DNA of 64,000 nucleotides, taken from Zygnema cylindricum (Eukaryota > Streptophyta > Zygnematophyceae > Zygnematales > Zygnemataceae). This document shows, piece after piece, positions 52,647-64,000 of the stretch (position 1 is the first letter of the stretch; each line of letters opens with the position of its first letter). Both the position numbers and the translations under genes were made by a program. The notes under the pieces were generated by a model, which was not told the DNA's origin, did not search any database, and saw only the letters and a program-made list of their open reading frames with translations. Where the stretch lies: contig JBBHKE010002973.1 of NCBI GenBank assembly GCA_037447655.1, positions 72,158 to 136,157 of the forward strand. The letters are read 5' to 3'.

Positions 52647-53698
52647 TGTAGAAATTAATGGTTATTTTTAGTATTTTCTAGATCTAAAATGAAAGGCAGA
52701 AAAGAAGCTGAAGCAGTCTGCTTCTAACTCCTCTCTTCAGCTCCCACACCTGTCGCAGTCACTGAAAGTTGAAGAGGAAGCTAGAGCCATGGTTGCCTAT
52801 GCTGCTTAAGAGATAAAGTGACAAGTGGTAGATTTTGGTAGATTTACCAAAATATACTTGATCGACCCATGATTTGATCGTGGTACCTGCCGTCCGTCAT
52901 GTCTCAAATAGACAATAGCTTTATCCTAAAGACTAAGAATCGGTGGTGAGACCTATAGGGTTTGACAAATATATAAACCGTGAAGCGTGAACTAATTCAT
53001 TTAACTGAAACTATAGACGTCGCACATGGATACAGGTTTATAAATTACGAAGCGATATGGTTCCGAAACGGATACCACGCATTTTGTTTCGACAACAAAA
53101 CAAAAAACATGCAACGATTTATGACGGCTACGATTAAAACCCGGTTTTGATCAGACGGCCGCAAAAGATGTCGAGATCGCAAAATAGGATTTTGGCGGTT
53201 TTCGATTATCGCCACATCAATTGACACGTGACACGACCACATTGGATTACGGCATCTTCGGGAATTAGAGGATTGAATCCAGATATGACATGTGTCGACT
53301 AGTTGGCCATGTCGTACCATGGCCGTATAGAAAGTACACCGACCCCAGTACCTTTCTGTACGACACAGTATTTTGATTAGTGTCGTACTTCAGTGGATAG
53401 AGTTTTAGAGAGAAAAAGGACTTACGAAAATTTGGTAGATAGGATCCTTTCTCCCAGACAGCCTATGTACAAAAGGTCAACTTTGACCCTCCATAACTTA
53501 CTACTCAGGGAAGCAAATTCAGATATTATTTTTGCTATCAACTCAAGGGAGTCTTACCTTCACAAGAGTGGAGGTGGTCAAAGTTTTTGTTTGCCAGGGA
53601 GGCAGTGTTTTTTGTTGAAACACAAAAGGGTCTGGGTTATTATAAAGGCTTCGTGTGAGCTGCTTACTCAAAGGGCCAATGGAGGTCTCAGAGTTGCA
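52647..53698 (+). repeat. element B 5' LTR
   Basis: 1052 bp, TGTAGAAATT...TTGCA. Minus-strand tRNA-like block near 52862-52935; hairpin at 52728-52784. Confidence 0.88.
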
Positions 53699-53818
53699 AG
53701 TTATGGGCCCACCATCTAAGGCGCCCATCTTTAATGGAACTGGATTCATATACTGGGAGAGTATGATGACAAGATCTCTATGTGAGAAAAGGTTTAGGGG
53801 AATAGTGAGTGGACGGGT
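53679..53818 (+). pseudogene. element B Gag start (cut by C)
   Basis: Starts at ATG 53679 inside the LTR: MEVSELQ then VMGPPSKAPIFNGTGFIYW and 'CEKRFRGIVSGR', as in element A. Truncated after about 47 codons by insertion of element C. Confidence 0.8.
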
Positions 53819-54874
53819 TGTAACTTTGAGACCTCCATAAGTCCTCAGAGTGGACAACTTCCAAGAAGCCTCTAGGATAACTCTGACCCCTTTATGTTTC
53901 AGCAAAAACAACTGCCACCCTGGCAGACAAAAACTCTGAACACTTGCACCCCTATGAAGGCAAGACTCCCCTGAGTCGATAGCAAAAAGAATCTTTGATT
54001 TTGCTCCCCTGAGCTGTAAGTTATGGAGGGTCAAAGTTGGCCTTTTGTACAGAAGCTCACTGGGAAAGAGGGTCCTATCTCCTTATTTTTCTGAGTCCTA
54101 TCTCTCTCACAAACTCTATCTACTGATGCACGGAACCAATCTGATTACAGTTCCGTACGCAAAAGTACAGGTGCCGGTGTACTTTATTTACGGACATTGT
54201 ACGACATGGCCTAAATGTCGACAGATGTCATATCCGGATTCGGTGCCATAATCTCCAGAGATACCACGATCCAATGTAATTTCGCCACGTGTCATCCGAT
54301 GTGGCGATGGCCACAAACTGCTGAAATCTTCTTCCGCGATCTCGGCGCTAATTTTGGCCGTCTGATTAAATTCGATTTTTAATCGTAGCCGTAATAAATA
54401 CATGCGCGGTATTCGTTTCACTAAAGAAATAAATGCGATGTATTGATTTTTTGTCCGTACCGTAATCTGTACTTATACATTACTGGATCTATGTATCCCG
54501 TAAACAATTATAGTTAAATGATTTATCCTATGTATTTCTGTTTTAATAAATATCAAACCATACACTACGTAACATTAGTTCTAAACTTAATGGCTAAGGC
54601 TACCGGCAAACTGCTGTCTGCCGGCCGGTAGGTACCAGGATCAAATCCTGTGGCCGGCACATACCTTTAAGTAAATAAACCCCTAACTAATATAAATTTC
54701 CCGTAAACCTCTGGATACCTTAGGTAGCCATGGCACTAGCTCCCTCTCCAATTTCTCAGTGACTACGACAAGTTTGAGAGTTGGAGAAAGAAGTTAGAGG
54801 TAGATTGCCTCGGCTTCTTTCTATATTTCTATTTAGACCTTGAAAATACTTAAAATGGACCATTAATTTCTACA
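53819..54874 (-). repeat. element C 3' LTR
   Basis: 1056 bp. The minus-strand start TGTAGAAATTAATGG at 54874 follows the purine tract AAAATAAGCGGAG. Confidence 0.88.
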
Positions 54875-54887
54875 CTCCGCTTATTTT

Positions 54888-56684
54888 CTAGTCAATATTT
54901 AATTTCAGACCACACTTCTCCCTGCGGAAAATTAGCTTAGGGGAAGGCACACGTTTGGTCATCATATCTGCTACCATCTCACTGTCTGGTTTGTACTCTA
55001 AACTGATTATTTTGTTTTCTAATTTCTCTCTAACAAAGCTGAGTCTGATGTCCATGTGTTTGGCTTTAAAATGATGTTTAGGATTGGCAGAAATAGCAAT
55101 TGCTGCCTGATTATCATAAAAACTTTTCTGCACACCACTCTTAAGGTGACCAAGCTCATCAATCAAAGACTTGACCCACATCAATTATTTTACAGCCGAG
55201 CAAGAGGCCATATACTCAGCCTCCATGGTGGATTGAGCAATAACTCTTTGCTGTTTGCTACTCCAACAGCAAGCCCCATCACCCACATATAATACATATC
55301 CAGAAGTGCATCTCCTCATCGGAGCATCACCATAACTGGCATCACTCCAAGTAGTGATGTCTGTATTCTCCCCACCCAAATGCAACCATAGATCCCTAGT
55401 TCCTATCAAATATCTAAGGACTCTCTTAGCTGCCTCCCAATCCCTCTTAGTGGGAGCATTTAGACTTCTACTCAGCACTCCTACAGCTGCAGCGAAATCC
55501 GGCCGGATACAATTCATAAAATAGATTAGACTTCCCACTACTTGTCTGTAAAGAATAGTTTGCATGAACTTCTGTTCTTCAGGAGATAATTTCTCGTCTA
55601 AGACTATGATTCATCCTTCCTCACTCCCCTCACTTCCCTTCTTCAACTCCATTGGAGTTGTACAACTATTAGCGTTATCCATTTGAAATTTTTCAAGCAT
55701 GTTCCCTAATACTTCCTTTTGAGTCAATCTTATAATTTTTCTTTTTCGGTCTCTCTCTGCTTGAATTCCCAAAATATATTTTGCTTCCCCCATATCCTTC
55801 ATTTCAAATCTCCCCTTAAGATCGGTTTTTCAGTTTATTAATTTTTTCCATTGATTTACTTAAAACAAGTAAATCATCAACATAAATTGCAATAAATATA
55901 AAACCTTCCTCATCTTCGAAAACATAGATTGAGTGATCTGAGCTGATCCGAATATATCCTAGACCGGTAAGAAACTCATCAAGCTTCTTATTCCACTGTC
56001 GAGGGGCTTGTTTCAAACCATAAAGAGATTTAATCAGCCGGCATACCTTACTCTCCTCTCCTTCCTCCACAAACCCTTCGGTTGTCGCATGAAGATCTCC
56101 TCTTCCAATTCTCCATGCAAAAAGGCTGTTTTGATGTCCATCTGGTGCACTTCCATGTCTTGCGCTGTTGCCACAATGAGAAGTATGCGGATGAAGGGAA
56201 ATCTGACCACCGGGGCAAAGGTTTCATCGTAGTCAATTCCCTTGTTTTGTGTAAATCCCTTTGCCACTAGTCGGGCCTTGTAGCGCTAGATTGTGTTATC
56301 TGGGTTCAGTTTTAATTTGAAAACCCACTTACAACCGATTGGTTTTCGGTTAGGTGGACAATCCACTAGCTCCCAAGTATCGGCTGCCATAATTGAGGCC
56401 ATCTCCTCATTGATGGCAGTCTTCCACCGATTTCTTTCTCGACAGGTCATCGCCTCTCCATAAGTTTGAGGTTCATCTTGATGAGATAGGTTAGTTACCT
56501 TGTTATGAACCTTTTTTTCTTGCAGTCTTTTGCTACTTCTCCTTCCCCCCTCAAAATCTGAGGCTGGAATAGATGGTTCTCGTGGATTCTTTCGAACAAA
56601 CTCGACTTCTCCCCTATCCCATGATTCCGAATCAATTTCCACCACGTCTTCCGCTTCGGGTAGAGTTGTCACTGGAGTTTCCAC
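54888..56684 (-). pseudogene. element C RT and RNase H (broken)
   Basis: Pieces at 54888-55184 and 55185-55565 (RNase H: CTSGYV, QSTMEAEYMA, 'HMDIRLSFVREKL'), 55611-55802, 55816-56070 (IAIYVDDLLVLSK, with the active-site YVDD intact), 56034-56267 ('MDIKTAFLHGELEEEIFM') and 56286-56684 (RT start and linker). A one-base insertion near 55828 and a stop near 56287 separate pieces that are continuous in element A. Confidence 0.88.
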
Positions 56685-56895
56685 AGCCGAGTCCTTTTCG
56701 GTCTAATTTGTATCTGCAAGAATGTCATCTTCTCTAAAACCTGGATAGTTAGGAAGCTCAAAGTCATCGGAATTTTCTGACTCAAATCTGATTTTTACTG
56801 ACTTTATATACTTGAACGGATCCACCGACTTTCCTTCATCCATAACTACTAGATGCTTTACTAAGATTATATCTTCCCTTTTTAGATCATAAACT

Positions 56896-57894
56896 TGTTG
56901 AAATAAGTAGTTTTTGTATTTTCTAGTTTAAAATAAAATTAGCATAAACATATATAAGAAATGATGGAAGCCTGCCTCCATCTCTTCTCTCTTTCCCCCA
57001 TACTTTTTGTAGTCACTGAAGGAGAGAGAGAGCGATGGAGCCATGGCTGCCCCTGCTCCATAGGAAGGACTAAAGAGTGACTTAAATCACTCTCAACAAA
57101 AGGTTGAGTCCGGCAGGACTCGAACCCCCGACCAGTAGAGCGCGGCGTAGCCGTTAGCTCTAACCAGTCTGTCGTAGAAGTCCCTTAGATGATATAGGGT
57201 TTCATTCATAAACTATTGTATAGTACCGAAATGATCTAACTGGAATATGAAACGAAACAAACATAGAACTTGTTAAGGTTTAGTGCAAACGTCATTTCGC
57301 ACGAAACAAATGAAACAGACACTTTGAACCGTCGACATTTAATGTCAGATTTAATCCGACGGCGCACGTCGTCACCGAGATCGCGGAATGGTCACTTTGG
57401 ATTTTATGGACGTGGCATGACGTGGCTCCGCGTGGAAGGATGACATTCGGTCACGGGAATTCCGGAGGAAATACGAACAAGTGGAAAAATGACACGCGTC
57501 CACTCAAGAGCATTGTCGTACACCGGCCGTACAGAAAGTACATCCGCCATAGTACCTTTCTATACTCTACAGTAATACGATTGGTTCATACTTTAGTAGA
57601 TAGGGGTTGTGAGAGGGATTTAGGACTTAGGAAATATTTGGTAGATAGACACCTCTCTCTAAGAGAGCTTTGTATAAATTGGCATTTTTTGCCGACTCAT
57701 AACTTATCGCCTGGTTGGCCGTTTTCAGTGATTCTTTTTGCTACAGACTCAAGGGAGTCCAAGCTGCACAGGGGTGCTGTCAAATTGTCAGTGTGCCTTC
57801 TTCGGCAGAATTGGTCGTGGCTTAAAGTGGGTTAGTTAAATAGTATCTAGAGGCTTCCTGTATTCTGTAGTCCAATGGAGGACACAGAATTGCA
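56896..57894 (+). mobile_element. solo LTR of the G family inside element C
   Basis: 999 bp, TGTTGAAATAAG...GAATTGCA, with perfect AAACT duplications at 56891-56895 and 57895-57899. It splits the copia coding sequence, which resumes as in element A on removal. A minus-strand tRNA-like block lies at ~57104-57172 with perfect box B (57116-57126). The last bases encode MEDTELQ before CA, so this family also starts Gag inside its LTR. Confidence 0.93.
57104..57172 (-). other. tRNA-like block in G-family solo LTR
   Basis: Minus strand: box A-like GGTTAGAGCTAACGG, box B GGTTCGAGTCC, and arms CCGGCAGGACTC/GAGTCCTGCCGG around it. Antisense to the LTR. Confidence 0.55.
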
Positions 57895-57899
57895 AAACT

Positions 57900-59077
57900 C
57901 TATATCCTTTAACTTCCTCATCATATCCTAATAAGTATTTCGGTTTTCCTTTTGGATCTAGCTTCTTATTGGACCGATCAGTATCTAGACTGAATACTTG
58001 ACTGCCGAAAACCTTTAATTGAGATATGTCTGGTTTCCGGCCTGTCCATCTCTCATAAGGTGTTTGATCTTTTATAGCAGAAATAAGAACTCTATTTTTG
58101 AGGTAATTAGCACAGTTCATTGCTTCTGCCTAAAACCTTTTTCCTCTCTTCTTATCTGACAACATACTTCTAGCACTATCACTTAGTGTTCTATTTAACC
58201 TTTCAGCTACTCCATTTTGTTCTGGGTTTTTTGGAAGTGTCTTTTGGTGTTAGACCCCATCTTCCCTCAAAAAATCCTCAAACTGGTTAGAAGTATACTC
58301 TCCACCATTGTCACTCCTTATTCTCTTGATTGGAGTTTCATGGAGTTTTTCGCTCCATGCTTTATATTGTCTAAAACAATCCTGAGCTTCCGGACTTATT
58401 TCTTAAAAAATACACTCGGGAATACCGAGACCAATCATTAGTGATAGTCATCATAAATCTCTTCCCTTCGGTGAGGGCACTTTATCCGGTCCCCAAATAT
58501 CTGTGTGTACTAGATCTAGAATTTTTTCTCCCTTATAGGTGGTTGTTTTAGGAAAGGGTAATCTGTGTGTTTTACCTTGAGCACATTCACTACAATCACT
58601 TATATTATCACTCTCACTGAACTTAATCCCTTTTACCACTCCCATCTTTTTCATCTCTCTTAACTTGTCTAGATTCACATGCCCAAGCCTCTTATGCCAC
58701 ATCATAAAATTATGAACACCAGCATAATAAAATTTCTTCGTTTCATTACTTAAAACGAGCCTAAACACCCCATGGCTACCTTTCTCATCAGTGAAATAGA
58801 CATCCTCCTCAAAACTAGCAGTAAAGACTCCATCCCAAATGCTAGTAAAAAAACCCTTATCATCTAATACAGTTGTAGATTTGAGGTTTTTGTTCAGCTT
58901 CGGAATAAATAATACATCGGAGAATGGTACTATGGATGTCTTTCCTTCTATTATCACTTTCCGATCTATCCATCCTACAATAGTAGTGGTGACTATCCTC
59001 CAATCCCCGTACTCTTTCTCTACAGTGTGAATCTTTTTTATCATAGTGAAGAGGTGTTTATCCTTACACATGTGCAT
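57900..59077 (-). pseudogene. element C integrase and GAG-pre-integrase (broken)
   Basis: 58451-59077 covers the protease end, GAG-pre-integrase (WHKRLGHVNLDKL ... CSECAQGKTHRLPF) and the integrase start (HTDIWGPDKV). The core with the second Asp lies at ~58200-58450 with breaks; 57836-58120 gives the integrase C-part ('MNCANYLKNRVLISAIKDQT', 'HLKVFGSQVF'-like). Interrupted by the solo LTR at 57894. Confidence 0.85.
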
Positions 59078-59098
59078 GGAGGCACCTGAATCTACAAT

Positions 59099-60223
59099 TC
59101 AGCTTGCTTCACTTATCAATAAACTGTAAGCACATTTCTGCCATCGTGGAATTTCGACCTCGTTTTTCGCCTCCAACTCCTCACCTAAAAGGAGCTCATC
59201 GTCCTCGTCCTCGGATTCCGCCTCATGTACCTCTGTCACAAGGGCCTTTTTCTTTCCTCTAGAGGTACCACCAGTGTGCCCATCCTTTAACCGAAGCTCG
59301 CTTAGCTTAGTGCACTCTGCCATATAGTGCCCCGGTTTCTTACAAAAATGACAAACCTTTGGGAGCCCTTTGTCCGAACTCGTCGATCTGATTATCTGCT
59401 CCCTCCGCTCATAGTTTCCGACCGTTTTTTGGGAATCCTTGTTCCTCCAATTGGTCCTAGTTGCCAAGGCTTGGCCACTTTTTCCTCCCCTTCGGATCTC
59501 AATCGTATTCTCCCGAATGAGAATCATCCCTACCACTGAATTCCATATCCATCTTGAGTCTGGCAAGTCCTGCACACGGCTGACTATGTTCTTGAACTCA
59601 TCGGGTAACTTCATCAGTAAATAGTTAACCTTTTCTTTTTCAATAAAATCTTTTCCTGCACTCTCTAGCTCCATGAAGAGTGTAGCAAGCTCATTGCAAA
59701 AATCCAACATCTTCCCCCCTTTGTATACATACTCCTTAACTTTCTGATCAGCCAACAGTTTTTGCTGAATCGTACCACTGCGATACATCTCTATGAGAGC
59801 CATCTAAAGATCGAATGCCCTTTCTACTTGCAAATGAGGACAAGCAAGTCTTTGAGTGAGATGGTGTAGGATGAAGTGTTTTGCCGCTATATTATTGAAG
59901 TCCCAAGTTTCAGTATCATTCTCCTCGTTCCTCGGAATAGGTGGCATGAATGCCGAACCAGTTGCCATTGGTGTGGTCTTCTCCTTCTCCTTTCCTTTGT
60001 CCACCACCTCTCCTTTCTTTGTTTCCTCCATTGAAGGTGGATCCTCTTTCTTGGTGAATCTGCTTCCTCCAAACCATGGAGGAATTCCAAGACTTGATGG
60101 ACGCCCAAACCGTCCACTCACTATCCCCCAAAATCTTTTTTCGCATAGAGCTCCTATCATTATACTTTCCCAGTATATGAAGCTTGTTCCATTAATGATT
60201 AGTACCATAGAGGTTGGGCTCAT
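59099..60223 (-). pseudogene. element C Gag with zinc knuckle
   Basis: 60223-59804 is the Gag N-part (FIYWESIM, 'WDFNNIAAKHFILHHL') and 59803-59099 continues in the same frame after a single stop (TAG at 59801-59803). The zinc knuckle CHFCKKPGHYMAEC and the acidic ESEDEDDELLLGEELEA linker match element A without A's frameshift. Another stop precedes the protease DSGA. The LTR start codon of the family is altered here (PBS region TATGAGCCC). Confidence 0.87.
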
Positions 60224-60227
60224 AACC

Positions 60228-60973
60228 TCAAACTATGAGACCTCCATAAGTCCTCAAAATAGACAGTTTCTAAGAAGCTTGTAGGATAACCCTGACCCCT
60301 TTGTATTTCAGCAAAAACAATTGCCACCCTGGCAGACAAAATCTCTGTCCACGTGCACCTCTGTGAAGGCAAGACTCCCTTAAGTCGATAGCAAAAATAA
60401 TCTCTGAATTTGCTCCCCTGAGCAGTAAGTTATAGAGGGTCAAAATTGACCTTTTGTATAAAAGCTCTTTTGGAGAGATGGTCCTATCTCCTAAATTTTC
60501 TAAGTCATATCTCTCTCACAGACTCTATCTACTGATGTACGGAGCCAATCACATTACACTTTCGTACACAAAAGTACAGTTGCCGGTGTACTTTTTGTAC
60601 GGACACTATACGACATGGCCTAAATGTCGACACGTGGTATATTCGGATTCGCTCCCTTAATCCTCGGAGAAGCCGCGATCCAATGTCATTCCACCACGTG
60701 TTATCCGATGTGGCGATGACCAAAAACCGCCGAAATCTTCTTCCGCGATCTCGACGCTAATTTCGGGCGTCCGAATAAATTTACATTTAATCGTAGCCGT
60801 AATAAAAACATGCGCGGTATTCGTTTCGCTAAAGATATATTGCGCCGTATTTGTTTCTTATCCGTACCGTAATCCATACTTTTACATTACTAGATCTATG
60901 TCTCCCATAAACTGTTTGAGTTAAATAAACTATCATATATATTAATGTGTAATTAAATATCAAACCCTATAGT
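60228..60973 (-). repeat. element C 5' LTR (partial)
   Basis: 746 bp of the LTR's 3' side. Cut at 60973 by element D; the remainder is expected beyond D. Confidence 0.85.
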
Positions 60974-62021
60974 TGTAGAAATTAATGGTTTTAAAGTATT
61001 TTCTAGGTCTGAATAAAAATAAAAAAGCCGAGGCAGTCTACCTCTAACTTCTCTCTCCAACTCTCAAACTTGTCGCAGTCACTGAGAAATTGGAGAGGAA
61101 GCTAGAGCCATGGCTACCTAGGCTATCCTGAGGTTTACGGGAAATTAATTTTAGTTAGGGGATTATTTACTAAAAGTTATGTGCCGGCTACAGGATTTGA
61201 TCCTGGTACCTGCCGGCGGACAGACAGTAGATAGCCGGTAGCCTTAGCCGTTAAGTCTAGAAGTAATCATACATGATATATAGTACGATAATTAATTAAA
61301 CATTAATTCGTAGGAAAAATCATTTAACTATAATTGTTAACGGGATACATAGATCTGGTAGCGTCAATGTACGAATTGCGGTACGGATAAGAAATCAATA
61401 CCGCGTATTTATTTTGTAAGCGAAACAAATACCGCGCATGTAATAATTACGGCTACAATCTAATGCGAGTTTAATCAGACGGCCGAAATTAGCCCCGAGA
61501 TCGCGGAAGAAGAATTCGGCGGTTTGTGGGCATGGCCATATCGGATGACACGTGGCGATGTTGCATTGGAGCGCAGCATCTTCGAGGATTAAAGGAGCGA
61601 ATCCGGACATACCACGTGTGGACATTTAGGCCATGTCGTACAGTGTCCGTACATAAAGTACACCGGCAGCTGTACTTTTGCGTACGGAACTCTAATCTGA
61701 TTGGTTACGTACATAAGTAGATAGATTCTGTGAGAGAGATAGGACTTAGAAAAATTACAAGATAGGACCCTCTCTCCCAGAGAGCTTCTGTACAAAAAGT
61801 CAACTTTGACCCTCCATAACTTACTGCTCAGTGGAGCAAATTCAGAGATTCTTTTTGCTATCGACTCAGGGGAGTCTTGCCTTCATAGGGGTGCAGGTTG
61901 TCAGAGTTTTTGTTTGCCAGGGTGGCAGTTGTTTTTGCTGAAACACAATGGGGTTAGGATTATCTTAGAGGCTTCTTGGAAACTGTCCACTCTGAGGACA
62001 TATAGAGGTCTCAGAGTTTCA
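60974..62021 (+). repeat. element D 5' LTR
   Basis: 1048 bp, TGTAGAAATT...GTTTCA. Minus-strand tRNA-like block near 61183-61255. Confidence 0.9.
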
Positions 62022-63021
62022 GGTTATGGGCCCACCCTCTAGGGTAATAATATTTAATGGAACTGGCTTCATATACTGTGAAAGTATGATGATATGAGCT
62101 TCATGCGAAAAAAGGTTTTGGGGGATATTGAGTGGACGGTTGGGGCGTCCATCAAGACTTAGAATTCCTCCAGGGTTTAGAGGAAGCAGATTCACAAGGA
62201 AAGAGGATTCACCTTCAACGGAGGAAACAAAAGAAGAAGAGGTGGTGGACAAAGGAAAGGAGAAGGAGGCGACCACACCAATAGGAACTGGTTTGGCATT
62301 CATGTCACCTATTCCGAGGAACGAGGAGAATGATACTGAAACCTGGTACTTCAACAATATTGCGGCAAAGCACTTCATCCTACGCCATCTCACTCAAGGA
62401 CTTGCATGTCCTCATTTGCAGGTGGAATGGGCATCCGATCTTTAGATGGCTCTCATAGAGATGTAGCGAAGTGGTACGATTCAGCAACAACATTTGGCTT
62501 ATCAGAAAGTTAAGGAGTATGTATACAAAGGGGGAAATATGTTGGATTTTTGCAATGAGCTTGCTACACTCTTCATGGAGCTAGAGAGTGCGGGAAAAGA
62601 TTTTAGTGAAAAAGAAAAGGTTAACTGTGTACTGATGAAGTTACTTGATGAGTTCGAGAACATAGTCAACCGTGTGCAGGACTTGCCGGAATCAAGGTGG
62701 ATATGGAACTTAGTGGCAGGGATGATTCTCATTCCAAAGAATATGATTGAGATCCGCAGGGGAGAAAAGAGTGGCCAAGCTTTGGCTACAGCGACCGATT
62801 GGAGGAACAAGGATTCCTGGAAACTAGTCGGAAACTTTGGGGGTAGGGAGCAGAAAAAACAGGCTGACGAGTTCGAACTAAGGGCTCCCAAAGGTTTATG
62901 TCATTTTTGTAAGAAACCGGGGCACTATATGGTAGAGTGCACTAAGCTAACCGAGCTTCGGTTAAAGGAGGAGCAGACCGGTGGTACCCCGAGAGGAAAG
63001 AAAAAGGCCCTTGTCACATAG
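62002..63021 (+). pseudogene. element D Gag (broken)
   Basis: The LTR start codon is ATA instead of ATG (62002). Pieces: 62128-62445 ('KHFILRHLTQGL'), 62494-63021 ('MLDFCNELATLFMELES', 'VLMKLLDEFENIV', zinc knuckle CHFCKKPGHYMVEC). A stop after KKALVT (63019) ends it. Confidence 0.85.
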
Positions 63022-63464
63022 GTACTTGAGGCGGAATCCGAGGACGAGGACGATGAGCTCCTTTTGGATGAGGAGTTGGAGGCGAAAAATGAGGTTGAAA
63101 TTCCACGAAGGCAGAAATGTGCTTACGGTGGATTGAAAGGTGAAGCAGGCTAGATTATAGATTCAGGTGCCTCTATGCACATGTGTAAGGATAGACACCT
63201 GTTCAGTAAGATAAGAAAGATTCCCACCGTAGATAGAGTACGGGGATGGGAGGATAGTCACCACTACTCTTGTAGGATCGGTAGATCTGAAAGTGTTAGT
63301 AGAAGGAAATACATCCATATTAACATTCTCCGATGTATTGTTTATTCCGGAGTTGAACAAAAACCTTAGATGATGAGGGTTTTTTCACTAGCACTAGGGA
63401 AGGAGTCTTTACTGCTAGTTTTGAGGAGGATGTCTATTTCATTGCTGATAAAGGTAGCCATGGG
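63022..63464 (+). pseudogene. element D protease region (broken)
   Basis: The acidic linker and protease motif IIDSGASMHM (about 63155-63185) are preserved, but the Trp before it is a TAG stop, and a frameshift follows near 63235. Confidence 0.8.
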
Positions 63465-64000
63465 ATGTTTAGGCTTATCTTAAGTAATGAAAAGAAGAAA
63501 CTTTATTATGCTGGTGTTCATGATATTATGATGTGGCATAAGAGGCTTGGGCATGTGAATCTAGATAAGTTAAGAGAGATGAAAAAGATGGGAGTGGTGG
63601 AAGGGATTCAGTTCAATGAGAGTGATGATATAAGTGATTGTAGTGGATGTGCTCAAGGTAAAGCACACAGATTACCCTTTCCTAAAAGAACCACCTATAA
63701 GGGAGAAAAAATACTAGATCTAATACACACAGCTATTTGGGGACCAGCTTAAGTGCCCTCATCGAGGGGGAAGAGATTTATGATGACTATCACTGATGAT
63801 TGGTCTCGTTATTCCCGGGTGTATTTTTTGAAAAACAAGTAAGAAAATCAGGATTGTTTTAAACAATATAAAGCATGGAGCAAAAAACTCCATGAAACTC
63901 TAATCAAGAGAGTAAGGAGTGACAATGGTGGAGAGTATACTTCTAAACAGTTTGAGGATTTTCTGAGGGAAGATGGGGTTCAACACCTAATGACAATTCT
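63465..64000 (+). pseudogene. element D GAG-pre-integrase and integrase start
   Basis: 95 open codons with MMWHKRLGHVNLDKL and CSGCAQGKAHRLPF, then HTAIWGPA (Asp of HTDIWGP changed to Ala) and a stop. Integrase continues with TDDWSRY and SDNGGEY near 63790 and 63920, with stops, to the window edge. Confidence 0.85.

Larger units (their letters stand above)
52647..53818 (+). mobile_element. copia element B (A family), 5' part only
   Basis: 5' LTR 52647-53698, PBS-like AGTTATGGGCCCACC (53699-53713) and the first ~120 bp of internal sequence, then interrupted by element C at 53819. The remainder would lie right of C and D, outside the window. Confidence 0.85.
53819..60973 (-). mobile_element. 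copia element C (A family), interrupted by solo LTR and by D
   Basis: 3' LTR 53819-54874, internal 54875-60227 and 5' LTR 60228-60973, which is cut by D. The internal region carries a 999 bp solo LTR at 56896-57894. All copia domains are present but split by frameshifts and stops. Inserted in element B; the left flanking bases are CGGGT. Confidence 0.9.
60974..64000 (+). mobile_element. copia element D (A family), 5' part, runs off the window
   Basis: 5' LTR 60974-62021, PBS 62022-62036, gag, protease and integrase start, all on the plus strand and broken by many stops. Inserted in C's 5' LTR after ATAGT (60969-60973). Confidence 0.9.

Noticed and set aside
1-64000. CRISPR array, operon or bacterial gene cluster
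   Set aside because: No regularly spaced repeats with unique spacers, no Shine-Dalgarno-led gene strings; everything recognisable is eukaryotic transposable DNA.

Overview
The window is 64 kb of repeat-packed eukaryotic nuclear DNA. I found no intact ordinary host gene and no bacterial or organellar gene. The green (plant/streptophyte) lineage is the best guess. Four things point that way: dense Ty1/copia and Ty3/gypsy elements; two degenerate arrays rich in the plant-type telomere word TTTAGGG; plant-like splice borders; and copia primer-binding sites that, as I remember the sequence, fit the anticodon arm of plant initiator tRNA-Met better than the animal one. The species cannot be named from this sequence. 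Ten Ns at 37381-37390 mark an assembly gap.

Layout. 1-8.8 kb is a patchwork of old non-coding repeats: an LTR-like fragment, a truncated LTR, three MITEs with TA flanks, and a tRNA-derived repeat. 8.8-12.7 kb is a broken copia element (E, minus strand), and a Gag-only LTR element (F, 12691-16848, target duplication CAAAT) sits in its LTR. 17.5-20.6 kb and 27.5-31.1 kb are diverged direct copies of one segment that carries a small cysteine-rich, LysM-like secreted-protein gene; the second copy still reads open, the first is broken. Between and around them are a solo LTR (22249-23244, TSD TACTT), MITEs, and two TIR elements with TTA duplications (25101-26055, 32128-32904).

33-49.6 kb holds two gypsy copies on the minus strand. 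H1 (34471-37203) has RT, RNase H and integrase, followed by a PHD finger. H2 (38440-42056 plus 48518-49500) has Gag, protease, a DNMT3/DRM-like cytosine-5 methyltransferase, RT, RNase H and the start of integrase. A complete copia element A (42062-48512, TSD AACTT) splits H2 inside the protease/methyltransferase linker. The combined order Gag-PR-DNMT-RT-RH-IN-PHD is the most interesting system in the window: a retrotransposon family carrying both a DNA-methylation writer and a histone-mark reader.

49.9-52.6 kb is a tandem array of four ~0.7 kb units with inverted ends. 52.6-64 kb is a nest of copia elements of A's family: B (plus) is interrupted by C (minus), C contains a solo LTR of another family (56896-57894, TSD AAACT), and C's 5' LTR is interrupted by D (plus), which runs off the window.

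The copia families share an unusual design. The primer-binding site matches the anticodon region of initiator tRNA-Met (half-tRNA priming). The Gag start codon lies inside the LTR, so the PBS is translated as Q-V-M-G-P. The LTRs also carry an antisense tRNA-like block, a hairpin with changing stems, and clusters of GTAC.
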